Below are positions 34,757-44,518 of a DNA stretch of 64,000 bases, piece after piece (the first letter of the stretch is position 1; every line of letters begins with the position of its first letter). The notes under the pieces are model-generated. The model saw only the letters and a program-made list of their open reading frames with translations. It had not been told where the DNA came from and ran no database searches. The stretch comes from Ignavibacteriaceae bacterium. GTDB taxonomy: Bacteria; Bacteroidota; Ignavibacteria; Ignavibacteriales; Ignavibacteriaceae. Made by a program: the position numbers and the translations under genes. The stretch lies in contig JABWCL010000021.1 in NCBI GenBank assembly GCA_013360295.1, positions 1 through 64,000 on the forward strand, in the 5' to 3' direction.

Positions 34757-36100
34757 ATGAATAAACTCCAGAATGTGAACGGATTGAAACTTCTGATGAA
34801 CCTCCCCGGGCTGCTTAAAAACGCTCCGGATACTCTTACCAGCATCTCCTCGGGAGAGAAAGATATACTCCGCGTAGGTTTTAATAAAGATTATTTTCTT
34901 TTCCTGACCCGCCCCGAACATTATAAATATGTGCTTAAGACCAACAGTCCCAATTTTCCGAGGGGTAAATCAGCAGGCGATCTGAAACCGATACTGGGAA
35001 ACGGAATTTTTATTTCAGGGGAGGATGACTGGAAAAGGCAGCGGCATTACCTTGCTCCGGCTTTTCATACAAAATTTTTTGAGGAGTTTTATCCCATAGT
35101 GCTCGAAGAAACCGGCTTGTTTATCGGGATGCTGGAGAATGCAGCATCGAAAGGCATTCGTCCCAATTTTTCATTTGAATTAAAAAAACTTGCCGCCCGC
35201 ATTTCATTCAGAACGATGTTTGTAAACGAAAAAGATCTGCTTAAGGATGAACTGCTCCACGCCCTGGATATGATCTATGAAAATGCTTCTTTCTACAAAC
35301 ATTCAATGAGGCAGGCTTTCAGATTGTTGTTTAAAAGAGAAGATGCTTTTGGGTACGGAAGTAAGGTAAAACCCGCTTTTGAACTCATTGATAAAACGGC
35401 GTGGGCAATATTTGAAGATAGCCTCACCGGCCGGAAGCAGCCGATGGAATTTGTGACGGTGCTGACTGAAGAGGTAAACGGCGGAAGAATTGAGAAGCAG
35501 GAAGCGGTGGATGAGATTAAAAATATAATCTTTGCCGGGTATGATACTGTTGGAGAAACACTAACCTGGTTATGGTTTACACTTTCAAAGGAAAAAAAGT
35601 ACAGGCAGATTTTAAGAGAGGAAGTGTATTCTAAATGCGGCGGTGATCCCCCGAAATATGAGCAGCTTCAGGAGATGAATATGCTTCTGATGTTCATCAA
35701 AGAGACTATGAGATTATATCCGGTTGTGTGGGCATTCCACCGGATAGCAAGAGAGAATGATGAAATAGAAGGGTATCCTGTTAAGAAGAATGAATGGATA
35801 ATGATGTCGCCGTATGTGCTTCACCGTAATCGTGACTTATGGAATGAGCCGCTGGTTTTCAATCCTTACAGGTTTGAAGGAGACAGCAATACAGTCCCGG
35901 TCAGGTACGATTATCTGCCGTTCGGTCAGGGGCCTCACGTATGTCTCGGCAACAGGCTGGGGATGTTTGAATTGCAGGTGATAATCGGAGCGATCGTTCA
36001 GAAGTATGATTTTGTATATGAAAGGGAACATCCCGGAATATTCGCGGATATACTGATCAGGCAGAAGAATAAATTATTTATGGATGTAGTTAAGGGATAG
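34757..36100 (+). CDS. Cytochrome P450
   Basis: A 447-residue soluble bacterial P450. The haem-binding motif is FGQGPHVCLG with the ligand Cys396. The I-helix oxygen motif is FAGYDTVGE and the K-helix ExxR is KETMRLYP. The PERF-like region reads FNPYRFEG. It resembles fatty-acid or sterol-type P450s more than the short camphor-type. The cyclopropane synthase gene follows after four bases, so the two are co-transcribed. No ferredoxin gene is adjacent. Substrate is probably an acyl chain; this is inferred from the neighbour. Confidence 0.92.
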   Translation: MNKLQNVNGLKLLMNLPGLLKNAPDTLTSISSGEKDILRVGFNKDYFLFLTRPEHYKYVLKTNSPNFPRGKSAGDLKPILGNGIFISGEDDWKRQRHYLAPAFHTKFFEEFYPIVLEETGLFIGMLENAASKGIRPNFSFELKKLAARISFRTMFVNEKDLLKDELLHALDMIYENASFYKHSMRQAFRLLFKREDAFGYGSKVKPAFELIDKTAWAIFEDSLTGRKQPMEFVTVLTEEVNGGRIEKQEAVDEIKNIIFAGYDTVGETLTWLWFTLSKEKKYRQILREEVYSKCGGDPPKYEQLQEMNMLLMFIKETMRLYPVVWAFHRIARENDEIEGYPVKKNEWIMMSPYVLHRNRDLWNEPLVFNPYRFEGDSNTVPVRYDYLPFGQGPHVCLGNRLGMFELQVIIGAIVQKYDFVYEREHPGIFADILIRQKNKLFMDVVKG

Positions 36101-36104
36101 ACCT

Positions 36105-37364
36105 ATGAAAGATGACAAATTAAAATCCTCGTTGATAAAGATTCTTGAAACTTCATTAAAAGATTTCCCCGGCGCGCCGATTGCTTTTAAATTCTGGGAC
36201 GGAAGCATTTTTAATCCGGGGAGCGGAACCCCTTTGCTGGTGGTTCATCTTAAGGATCCTGAAAAGTTCATTCACTTGCTGGTGCCGCCAGATGAACTGA
36301 AACTTGCGGAAGCATATTTTATGGATATATATGATCTTGAGGGAGATCTTGGCGTTGCGGTCGAAATAGGCGACGCGCTGGGAAGAAAAAAATGGGATAA
36401 AAAGGAACTCGCGAAAATTGCAGGCAGCGCTTTTTCACTTGGACTAAGTTCTCTTGTTTCAAAGACCGGAAACTCCATAAGAAAAAAGAAACACTCAATT
36501 GAAAGTGACAGGCAGGCGGTTGGATTTGCGTATAACACATCCAACGAGTTTTACAGACTGTGGCTTGATAAACAGATGATATATTCGGGCGGTTATTTCC
36601 CTTCGCGCAGCGCGACGGTTGATGAAGCGCAGGAGCATAAATTAGATACGATTTGCAAAATGCTGCAACTTAAAGAAGGGGATGAACTTCTGGATATCGG
36701 ATGTGGTTGGGGAGCGCTAACGATTTTCGCGGCAGGGAAATATGGCGCGAGAGTGACCGGTGTTACACTCAGCTTCGAACAGCAGCAATATGCCACCGCG
36801 AAAATCACTGAACTTGGTATGCAGGATAAATGCAAGGTGATTCTTTCAGATTACCGTGAAGTAAATGAAGAACAAAAGTTTGATAAAATCGCGAGTGTGG
36901 AGATGCTGCATCACGTCGGTGAGGAAGTGCTGCCGGAATACTTCAGGAAAATACGAAAGCTTCTTAAACCGGGCGGCATATCATATCAACTTGCTATCAC
37001 TTCAATGCCTTCGCGCGGAAAATATAAAAGCCCAGCTTTCGCGGATAAATACTTTATGCCCGATTACCACATTGTCCCGATCAGTACTTACCTGAAACAC
37101 GCCGAGGAACAGGGGTTTGAGATTTGCGATCTGGAAAATATCCGGGAACACTATTACCTTACGGCAAAGCAATGGCTGGAAAGGTTAGAGAAAAGTCACA
37201 CCGATGCCCTGAATCACGTTAATGAATTCACGTATCGCGTAAACCGCCTTAGTTTATTCCTCATGATGACCGCCTTCCAGAAGGGGATGATGGGATTCTA
37301 CCAGTTTATTATGATTGATAAAAAATCTGACCTGACTTCTTTGCCGCTCAATAGAAAAAGATAA
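36105..37364 (+). CDS. Cyclopropane-fatty-acyl-phospholipid synthase family methyltransferase
   Basis: A 419-residue SAM-dependent enzyme. The first 120 residues are the N-terminal lipid-interaction region of this family (FKFWDGS, VVHLKDPEKFIHLLVPPDELKLAEAYFMD). The SAM motif is LLDIGCGWG (195-203), followed by YGARVTGVTLSFEQQQYA and SVEMLHHVGEE. These proteins add a methylene, or in some members a methyl group, to unsaturated acyl chains in phospholipids. Together with the P450 four bases upstream it may make modified lipids. An AT-rich gap and AGAGG before 37452 separate the cytochrome gene. Confidence 0.9.
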   Translation: MKDDKLKSSLIKILETSLKDFPGAPIAFKFWDGSIFNPGSGTPLLVVHLKDPEKFIHLLVPPDELKLAEAYFMDIYDLEGDLGVAVEIGDALGRKKWDKKELAKIAGSAFSLGLSSLVSKTGNSIRKKKHSIESDRQAVGFAYNTSNEFYRLWLDKQMIYSGGYFPSRSATVDEAQEHKLDTICKMLQLKEGDELLDIGCGWGALTIFAAGKYGARVTGVTLSFEQQQYATAKITELGMQDKCKVILSDYREVNEEQKFDKIASVEMLHHVGEEVLPEYFRKIRKLLKPGGISYQLAITSMPSRGKYKSPAFADKYFMPDYHIVPISTYLKHAEEQGFEICDLENIREHYYLTAKQWLERLEKSHTDALNHVNEFTYRVNRLSLFLMMTAFQKGMMGFYQFIMIDKKSDLTSLPLNRKR

Positions 37365-37451
37365 AAAAAAATTTTTGGGGAGGAATTTGGATAAAAATAT
37401 TCTTGAAGCTATATTCGAGTGAAATTTATCCCACCATAAAGAGAGGCACAT

Positions 37452-38432
37452 ATGAATAAATTATTCAGAATCCTGGGATGGATAGTACTATCCCTTTTAG
37501 TTGTTGTTGTAGGCGGATTGATTTATTTCGTATCATCGTATCCTGATGTTGATCCCGCTGAAGATATTAAGATCGAAGTATCCGCCGATCGTCTAAAACG
37601 CGGAGAATACCTTGCTAACCACGTCGCGGTGTGTATGGATTGCCATTCAAGCCGTGACTGGGGTAAATACTCAGGTCCGCTGGTTGCGGGAACACTTGGA
37701 AAAGGAGGCGAGGTTTTCACTGAGGAGATGGGCGGTATCCCCGGAACATTGTATGCAAAAAACATCACTCCCGCAGGTGTTGGTGAATGGACTGACGGAG
37801 AACTGCTCAGGGCGTTTACCTGCGGTGTCAGTAAAGACGGAAGAGCATACTTCCCTATAATGCCTTACCCGGGTTATAACAAAATGACAAAAGAGGATGC
37901 TTATTCGATTATTGCGTATTTAAGATCACTGGAGCCGATAAAGAATGACGTGCCGGACGGCTCATTAAATTTCCCTCTTAACTTTATCGTGCGAACGATA
38001 CCCAAGAAATCCTTTCCTGAGAATGCATCCCCTGATTCCTCAGATCCTGAAGAGTATGGGAAATATCTGATTACAATCGCGGGATGTTTCGATTGCCACA
38101 CTGAGCAGGTAAAAGGGGAGTATCAGATGGAGAAAAGTTTTGCGGGAGGATTTAAGTTCAAATTCCCCGGCGGAGTGCTGAGAAGTTCTAATATTACCCC
38201 TGATAATGAAACCGGTATCGGAACCTGGACAGAAAGCCAGTTTATTAACCGTTTCCGGAATTTCTCTCCTGATAGCGGGAATATTGTAAACGTAAAGCCG
38301 GATGAATTCAACACCGTAATGCCGTGGACGATGTACGCGGGTATGACTGAAAAAGACCTCGCTTCAATTTATGCTTATCTCCGTACCGTAAAACCGGTTA
38401 AGAATAATGTTGAACGATGGGCTAAGAAATAA
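37452..38432 (+). CDS. Dihaem c-type cytochrome, membrane-anchored
   Basis: A 326-residue protein with an N-terminal membrane segment (about 7-28) and two class I cytochrome domains. The haem sites are CMDCH (Cys61, Cys64, His65) and CFDCH (Cys212, Cys215, His216). Probable Met ligands lie in PIMPYPGY and VMPWTMY. The arrangement resembles cytochrome subunits of alcohol and other periplasmic dehydrogenases, without a dehydrogenase nearby. It starts 87 bases after the cyclopropane synthase gene with AGAGG eight bases upstream of the ATG; it may share regulation with the P450 cluster. Confidence 0.88.
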   Translation: MNKLFRILGWIVLSLLVVVVGGLIYFVSSYPDVDPAEDIKIEVSADRLKRGEYLANHVAVCMDCHSSRDWGKYSGPLVAGTLGKGGEVFTEEMGGIPGTLYAKNITPAGVGEWTDGELLRAFTCGVSKDGRAYFPIMPYPGYNKMTKEDAYSIIAYLRSLEPIKNDVPDGSLNFPLNFIVRTIPKKSFPENASPDSSDPEEYGKYLITIAGCFDCHTEQVKGEYQMEKSFAGGFKFKFPGGVLRSSNITPDNETGIGTWTESQFINRFRNFSPDSGNIVNVKPDEFNTVMPWTMYAGMTEKDLASIYAYLRTVKPVKNNVERWAKK

Positions 38433-38564
38433 ATTAAAACTCTTTATGAGAGACGGCGCAATTCCGTATCTCGAATTAAAAATGATCATATAAACTGCCC
38501 GGATAAAATGATTTGGATGTAAAATCTGAAACAGGAAGCTTCCTGAAACTGCAAAAATCCGGGT

Positions 38565-38807
38565 CTATATTTTTATGCGGGCAGCCAGGTTCACTATAAA
38601 AATTAAAGTGAATAATCCTATAACACTTAATGTAAAATAAAACCCGAGTATCTCTTTTCGTTTATCCTTTTTTGCAAGTTCATGTCTCTTTACATAACCC
38701 GGGTCTTCCGAGACATAATCTCCTTTTTGAATATTCCATTCAACCCCGGAAGTTATGATTTGCATATTCTCTGCACCAATGTCCTTTTTCATCATTAAAT
38801 GCTTCAT
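38565..38807 (-). CDS. Small C-terminally anchored membrane protein
   Basis: An 80-residue protein with a polar N-terminal half and one hydrophobic segment at about 54-74 (GFYFTLSVIGLFTLIFIVNLA) followed by the basic end ARIKI. I recognise no family. There are three possible ATG starts (codons 1, 5 and 6) and no clear ribosome site, so the start is uncertain. It is convergent with the cytochrome gene and precedes no partner. A palindrome CAGGAAGCTTCCTG (38532-38545) lies downstream. Confidence 0.5.
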   Translation of the reverse strand: MKHLMMKKDIGAENMQIITSGVEWNIQKGDYVSEDPGYVKRHELAKKDKRKEILGFYFTLSVIGLFTLIFIVNLAARIKI

Positions 38808-38894
38808 AATTATTTCTAATATTTTTGTCTATTCTTTCTAAGGAAAATTTACCTGTCGTGACTTTCTGTAAATGACAGATCTTCTTTCATTTTA

Positions 38895-41800
38895 TTACTT
38901 CTTTAGGATCATTTTTTTCGTGTATACATATTTTAAGCCCGATGAATTAAGCGCGGATATTCTATAGAAATAAATACCGCTAGCGATTTCCGCGGGGCTG
39001 AATTCGGCGGAATGATAACCCGGGTCAAGGTAACCACTTACCAGCGTACTGATTTTCTCGCCGCTAAGATTATATACATCAAGGGTTACCCAACTTATCT
39101 CAGGCACACTGAATTCAATTATAGTGGAGGGATTGAAAGGATTTGGATAGTTCTGACCGAGAGCAAAATTCATTGGTGCAAGGACATGCGCAAAGACTGA
39201 ATGGCTGTACGAAAAGCTTCCGTCAGTATCAACTGCCTTAAGTCTGAACTCATAGCTACCGGTGTTTAACTTATAGTCGGTGAAGGAATAATTCTTGGGT
39301 GAATTACTGTTCCCCGAAGCGTTAACCTCTCCTGTTTTAATCCAAACCTCCTGCCCATTGACTCCGGATAATCTTCGTTCGATTTCGAACATATATGAAT
39401 TAACCTCAGTTTGTGTCTGCCATTTTAGTATTACATTTCTGTTTTGTACCGAATTCGAAAAAGATGAAATCTCGACTGGGAGTGGGTTATCCCCTGCTCC
39501 CCCTACTCCAAATTCCGAGAAAGATGTTAAACCCGTTCTATGCAAAACAGGAACTGAGTTTGAACCTGTGCACGCAGAATGGACCCCTGAGGCACCCCAA
39601 TTCCCTCCCGTATTTCTTTTCAGAATTCTCAGAGTTGAATAATCGCTGATACCACCAAAGCCGGCAGCCGTCAAATCAATATCATAAGTACCTCCGTTCA
39701 ACCCATCATCCGTGATTATACCCCAATAGCCGTCCCTTGCGATATTTTCGATTGTAACTCCATTATCCTCTAAAGGTAATCCATTTGTTCCCGGATTTAA
39801 GTTGGTAAACTGAACCAAAATTGTCCCTCCGTTCAGCGGGGCTCCGGTAAAGGAGATATTAGCAGGCCGGTAGTAGCTGCTTGTTCCAACAGGAAATAAA
39901 ATATTCTCAGCGGTTACATTATTAACCCACCTTTTTATTTTTCCGATTACATATCCTGATGTTTTGGTTACAGTACCTGTATTATTTGTGCCGGTTCCTA
40001 CTGTGAGCGTGTACTCTCCGGTATTAATAATCCCATTGGTTAAAGTGAGATTAATGACTGAACTGTTACCCGTAAGTAAAACTCCCTCAGGGTTATCCAG
40101 TGTTAAATCATTGAAAGCACCGGTAATAGATTGCTGTGTGTTTCCGTAACAGCCAATCGAAATCGGCGTTCCGGATGTGTTAATACAGCTACCATAAAAA
40201 CGAACATCATAACAACCTTCTAAATCGTAACAACTTAACCAGGCGCTACCAAATCCTCCCCCAGCCGAAATAGTGGTAGTACCATAAAAAACTGCACTCC
40301 CCCAAGGTTTTTCGCATTCAGGACAATCACAAGGATGCGTCATTTTAAATATACCAGAGATAATAGAGGGTCCATCCGTAGTAAACATAGTACGCGCAAT
40401 ATCAACACCACATCCAGTAGGGACTTCAAACATTATCCCGGATGTAGCCAAGCTACCCGCTATAAGATCTGTTACATCGCAGTAATTTGACATTTCTTGT
40501 CCTATTCGAATTCTTCCGGAACCATCAATCTGAGGGCCGAGCATTTTTACCCATCCCATACATAGCCAAAAATTCCCATCGCTATTAATTGTCATTTGTC
40601 CGTAGTCAATGAAAGTTCCGCATCTGTGATTTGGCACTGATGAACAACCTTCTGTCCCAAAAAACGTTACGTTTCCGTTAATCTCAAGTTGTGCATTTGC
40701 TTCAACGGTAAAGGTTCCTCCGCTGCCACCTATCAATGTAAGCTGTTGCTCCTCAGGTGTGGCAACTGAATTATCTAGAATCAACTTTGTTGTTCCTTTA
40801 ACAATTGCATCTGCGCCGATGCTAATACCCGTCAAACCGTGGACTTTTTGCTCACCGCCATTATTAAAGTAGAGATAATTGTTGATTTCAAGTATTCCGG
40901 TGTTTGTAATTGCACTTCCTCTGAAATCCATTCTGTATATTTTTGATGTTCCGTAATTGATAAAATTGGAATTAAAAACGATTATGGAAGGGGAAGTCTC
41001 GAACATTCCCCCCGTATTAGAAAATCCGCCATTAATTGTTATTATGGTTTCGGGTCCTGTATTAGGCCCCAGATAAAGTTCCCCGCTTTCCAAAACTATA
41101 CCCAATGAACCACCGGTTATACTTCCTTGATTGTGTGCAAGTATCTGATTATAGCCGGTGAACATAATATTACCGTCACTCCCGTTTATTTGGCTTGTAT
41201 AAAGATTAACTGTAATTGCCGCGTTAGTATTGACACCGTTATCACCGTTTATCAATAGAGTGGAAAGTCCGTTTACATATAAAAGTCCAAAGATGTATAT
41301 ATTTCCTTCACCGTTAATAGTTACTGTACCTGAAATATTTAGTCTTCCTCCGGTAAGAATAGTTAAAGTGCCATAATCAAGGAATAATACTTCGTTATCT
41401 CCAAAATTAACTATTGAACCCGAATTTATTTTTGTATTGAGAGATGAATGAAATTTGTTTAATCCCGTAAGTGATTGTTCGCCGGATTTAGTAAAATAAA
41501 ATTCATCTGTGTCAATTAAAGAAGAAGAACCGTTAGCAAAGGTATTGCCACCGTGGTATATCTTCGATCTAACATCGCCATCTATAGTTCCGTTGTTGGT
41601 AGTATTACCAGTGACAGTAAAAATAATATCGGCACCAAGTGTTAACCTTGAGCCTGCATCAACAGTAAGAGTATTACTAAGCAGCCGGTCAGAGTACATA
41701 ATAATTTTTCCTGTTCCTGAAAACCTAACCGTTCCATTCATTGTTGAAGGGAATTCATCGCCAGCCGTTAGCTCTGTAGTCCCGTTATCGTAAAGCAACC

Positions 41801-43394
41801 CGGCAGAAACCCCATAACTCAAAGAGTTACTATTCAGATTTAGTTCGCCTCTTTTTCTTGTTAGCAAAGTATTCACTGTAACGCTGTTTGTTAAGTAGAT
41901 TTTCCCGCCATAATCAATATTGTCTAGTATAAGGTTTGCTACTGCCGAAGGGAGCAAGTTACCCGAATATTGACTTTCTGATGTACTGTTGTATTCATAG
42001 CTGCCGGCGGTGGAAAAAGTTTGTGTCCCGGATAATTGAAAATTCCCGGTGGAGCCAATACCGTTTACATGTTTAGTATTAATTTTGGTAGAACCGCTCA
42101 TATTAAACGATCCGGTCCCGGAAATGGTGTAGGACGCAACATCAAACTCACCGGAAGAAAAAGTTACAGTTCCGCTGTAAGCTGATTTGCTTCCGTTCAG
42201 TGTTACCTTGCCGGATGTGGCAATTGTAATGTTTTTATCTAATGTTGAAGGCCATTCGGTATTTGAAGTAGTGTGAGAAGTACCGATATATTCTAATGAT
42301 GCACCGCTTCCATAAGTAAGTGAGTAACCACCAGACACAATATTGGTTGTTCCTTTTAGTGTAAGCTTACCGTTTACCGAAATATTACCACCAAGAGTTC
42401 TGTTTATCGGTCCGTTTGTACCATCCATTTCGAGATAGTAATAATTTCCTAATGCTAAGACTGTTTGATTATTATCGTAGCTATAAATCACTTTTGAGCC
42501 ATTATCTAAAGTAACCGTATTATTGGTGGCTCCGTAAGAACCGCTAACACCAATGTTCAAAACACCGCTGTTAAAAATTCTTAACGAACCACCGGCTGAT
42601 CCGCTGTTTGAAAATGTAAAAACACGAGAATTTACTCTACCCGCTATGTTTAGTGCCGTTGAATATGTTGAACTCGAATTGTTATTCATTAAATAGATTT
42701 GCCCGGCGTTGACAGTTCCGCCTGCATTAATAGTTAATGAACCACCACAGCTATTACCACCAGCGCCATTTGAACCGTCAAACGAGATGTATCCGTTATT
42801 TCCAATTGTTCCTGTTGCACAATTGATTGTACCGTTGACCGTAATGTTAAATCTTGTATCGGCATCGTCGTTTTTAATAAAAATCTGATCAACAGTACCT
42901 TTATAATTTACTGTTGTGCCTGAAGCGATTGTTAAAGTTGAATTGTCTGATGCATTCCAATGCTCATATTTCCATATTCCACCAAGATAATAACCTCCCC
43001 AGCCGCTCATCTCACAAGTTTCGCCCGAGATAATGATAATGGGATATGACGCATCGCCAATCTGTGCATTAGTGCTGACAGAAATGTTCCCAAAAACAAA
43101 AAGCCCTTCATTTCCTATAAGGTATCCGGATTGTACCGTTAAGTTTGCACACTCATTGTATTGGTTACTGCCCGGAGCTGTAAGCGTAACCACATCTTCG
43201 TCGTGTATAGTAACATTTGTTGCATAATCCGGTTTTGATGAGGCATTAACCCACGCGGAACCATTCCAGCGTGACCAAGTGGAAGCGTCTTTCCAGTTGC
43301 CGTTTCCTCTGCTTCGGTAGTCTCCGGGAGATTGTGCCACGACAAGGCTGAAGTTTACAAGAAGAGTCAGGATAATTAAGTTTAATTTCTTCAT
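38895..43394 (-). CDS. Giant T9SS-exported beta-solenoid surface protein
   Basis: A 1499-residue protein. The signal peptide is 1-20 (FSLVVAQ). The start SRGNGNWKDASTWSRWNGSAW is typical of large Bacteroidota surface proteins. Most of the length (about 60-1130) is Gly/Asn/Thr/Ser-rich with short repeating strands (NNTGTI, GGTVNAG, LTVNGT), as expected for a right-handed beta-solenoid. A cysteine-rich insert is at about 900-1060 (SSVPNHRCGTF, HPCDCPECEKPWG). A final fibronectin-like part and a T9SS sorting domain (LGQNYPNPFNPSTIIEFSVP) end the protein. It overlaps the single-domain response regulator gene by four bases. An adhesin or matrix role is inferred. Confidence 0.85.
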   Translation of the reverse strand: MKKLNLIILTLLVNFSLVVAQSPGDYRSRGNGNWKDASTWSRWNGSAWVNASSKPDYATNVTIHDEDVVTLTAPGSNQYNECANLTVQSGYLIGNEGLFVFGNISVSTNAQIGDASYPIIIISGETCEMSGWGGYYLGGIWKYEHWNASDNSTLTIASGTTVNYKGTVDQIFIKNDDADTRFNITVNGTINCATGTIGNNGYISFDGSNGAGGNSCGGSLTINAGGTVNAGQIYLMNNNSSSTYSTALNIAGRVNSRVFTFSNSGSAGGSLRIFNSGVLNIGVSGSYGATNNTVTLDNGSKVIYSYDNNQTVLALGNYYYLEMDGTNGPINRTLGGNISVNGKLTLKGTTNIVSGGYSLTYGSGASLEYIGTSHTTSNTEWPSTLDKNITIATSGKVTLNGSKSAYSGTVTFSSGEFDVASYTISGTGSFNMSGSTKINTKHVNGIGSTGNFQLSGTQTFSTAGSYEYNSTSESQYSGNLLPSAVANLILDNIDYGGKIYLTNSVTVNTLLTRKRGELNLNSNSLSYGVSAGLLYDNGTTELTAGDEFPSTMNGTVRFSGTGKIIMYSDRLLSNTLTVDAGSRLTLGADIIFTVTGNTTNNGTIDGDVRSKIYHGGNTFANGSSSLIDTDEFYFTKSGEQSLTGLNKFHSSLNTKINSGSIVNFGDNEVLFLDYGTLTILTGGRLNISGTVTINGEGNIYIFGLLYVNGLSTLLINGDNGVNTNAAITVNLYTSQINGSDGNIMFTGYNQILAHNQGSITGGSLGIVLESGELYLGPNTGPETIITINGGFSNTGGMFETSPSIIVFNSNFINYGTSKIYRMDFRGSAITNTGILEINNYLYFNNGGEQKVHGLTGISIGADAIVKGTTKLILDNSVATPEEQQLTLIGGSGGTFTVEANAQLEINGNVTFFGTEGCSSVPNHRCGTFIDYGQMTINSDGNFWLCMGWVKMLGPQIDGSGRIRIGQEMSNYCDVTDLIAGSLATSGIMFEVPTGCGVDIARTMFTTDGPSIISGIFKMTHPCDCPECEKPWGSAVFYGTTTISAGGGFGSAWLSCYDLEGCYDVRFYGSCINTSGTPISIGCYGNTQQSITGAFNDLTLDNPEGVLLTGNSSVINLTLTNGIINTGEYTLTVGTGTNNTGTVTKTSGYVIGKIKRWVNNVTAENILFPVGTSSYYRPANISFTGAPLNGGTILVQFTNLNPGTNGLPLEDNGVTIENIARDGYWGIITDDGLNGGTYDIDLTAAGFGGISDYSTLRILKRNTGGNWGASGVHSACTGSNSVPVLHRTGLTSFSEFGVGGAGDNPLPVEISSFSNSVQNRNVILKWQTQTEVNSYMFEIERRLSGVNGQEVWIKTGEVNASGNSNSPKNYSFTDYKLNTGSYEFRLKAVDTDGSFSYSHSVFAHVLAPMNFALGQNYPNPFNPSTIIEFSVPEISWVTLDVYNLSGEKISTLVSGYLDPGYHSAEFSPAEIASGIYFYRISALNSSGLKYVYTKKMILKK

Positions 43395-43744
43395 TTTATT
43401 TCTCGCTTACTGAATATATTTACAATTTCAAATAGCCTGTCTTTAGGAAGGAATAGATATGCACCTGCTTTAGCGGCTTCATCTTTCAACCATACTTCAT
43501 TACATTGTGTTGTTACGATTATTCTCGCCTGCGGATGATTTTTCAGAATCGCTTTTGTGGCATCTATACCGCCCATTACCGGCATTTTTATATCCATAAT
43601 AACTAGCTGCGGTAAATAAGCAGCAAAAAATTCAACTGCTTCTTTGCCATTGCTGCACTCTTCTATGTGATTAAAATAAGGGGCACAAAACTCACGAATC
43701 ATTTGCCTCATTGCCGGGTTATCATCTACAATCATCAAATCCAT
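43391..43744 (-). CDS. Single-domain response regulator (CheY-like)
   Basis: A 117-residue receiver domain with no output domain. The acidic pair is in IVDDN, the phosphorylated Asp is in LVIMDIKMP (about Asp52), Thr/Ser in RIIVTTQCNE and Lys in FLPKDR. It starts 112 bases after the LuxR-type regulator and overlaps the giant T9SS gene by TGA/ATG, so translation is coupled. A stand-alone receiver next to a secreted protein is odd: it may act as a phosphate sink or interact with T9SS regulators. Confidence 0.9.
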   Translation of the reverse strand: MDLMIVDDNPAMRQMIREFCAPYFNHIEECSNGKEAVEFFAAYLPQLVIMDIKMPVMGGIDATKAILKNHPQARIIVTTQCNEVWLKDEAAKAGAYLFLPKDRLFEIVNIFSKREIK

Positions 43745-43804
43745 AAAGCGAATATTTTTGATTGTAAAATGGAGGTTCCATATGAGAAGGGAAATAGAGA
43801 GGGA

Positions 43805-43853
43805 TACCTAATTGCTATAGGTAAAGTTACCTATTTTTAAATAGGTTGAGGTA
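43805..43853. promoter_or_regulatory. Cluster of five TACCT/AGGT boxes, candidate operator
   Basis: In the gap between two regulator genes the pentamer TACCT or its complement occurs four times (43805-43809, 43819-43823, 43828-43832, 43849-43853), plus AGGTT at 43843-43847. The pairs make two hairpin-like inverted repeats. A sixth box, TATAGGTAA, stands just upstream of the sensor kinase gene (47700-47707). This looks like binding sites for the linked LuxR-type regulator at 43856-44518. Confidence 0.5.
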
Positions 43854-43855
43854 AA

Positions 43856-44518
43856 TTATAACAAATGTTTATTATCCAGAGCGAATTTCAGCAGGCTATT
43901 AACCCCATGCAAATTTAATTTATGACAAATATTGGTACGGTGATTGTCAACGGTTCTTACGCTTATAAAAAGAAGTTCGGCTATTTCGCGGCTTGTTTTT
44001 TCGTCTGCAATATGGCTCAACACTTTCATCTCGGCAGGCGTTAAGAGAGTAAGGCGGTCTTTTGATCTGTTCTGTAATTGGTTACGTTGTAAAAACAAAC
44101 CGGATATCTGAGGGCTGATATATACTTTGTTTTCGGCAACGAAATTAATACAGTCAATTATATCATCGACGGCACATTCTTTAAGGATGTAGCCTGAGGC
44201 GTTGTAATCGAGTGCTTTATTAAGAATTTCTTCTTCTTTGTGCATCGTAAGAAAGATAATTTTTGTTTTTATTCCGGAGGGATTTATAGTTTTCAGTTTA
44301 GTGATCTCTTTTACTACTTCAAATCCTGAGAGCCGGGGCATGTTTATATCCAAGATTGCAATATCTGGTTGTAAACCTGAAATCAATTCAAATGCCTGTT
44401 GTCCATTTTCAGCCTCGGCAATAATCTCGTGGTCACTGAGATCCTTTATAATGTCAATAAGGCCCTTACGAAAAACAGGGTGGTCATCGGCGATTAGAAT
44501 ACTACACTTTTTTTTCAT
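43856..44518 (-). CDS. NarL/LuxR-family response regulator
   Basis: A 220-residue regulator. The receiver (1-125) has acidic ADDH, phospho-Asp in IAILDINMP (about Asp57), LTMHKEEE and LKECA. The C-terminal LuxR-type HTH (about 155-215) reads LTPAEMKVLSHIADEKTSREIAELLFISVRTVDNHRTNICHKL. It overlaps the kinase gene by four bases, the classical pair of a HisKA_3 kinase and NarL-type regulator. Confidence 0.94.
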   Translation of the reverse strand: MKKKCSILIADDHPVFRKGLIDIIKDLSDHEIIAEAENGQQAFELISGLQPDIAILDINMPRLSGFEVVKEITKLKTINPSGIKTKIIFLTMHKEEEILNKALDYNASGYILKECAVDDIIDCINFVAENKVYISPQISGLFLQRNQLQNRSKDRLTLLTPAEMKVLSHIADEKTSREIAELLFISVRTVDNHRTNICHKLNLHGVNSLLKFALDNKHLL

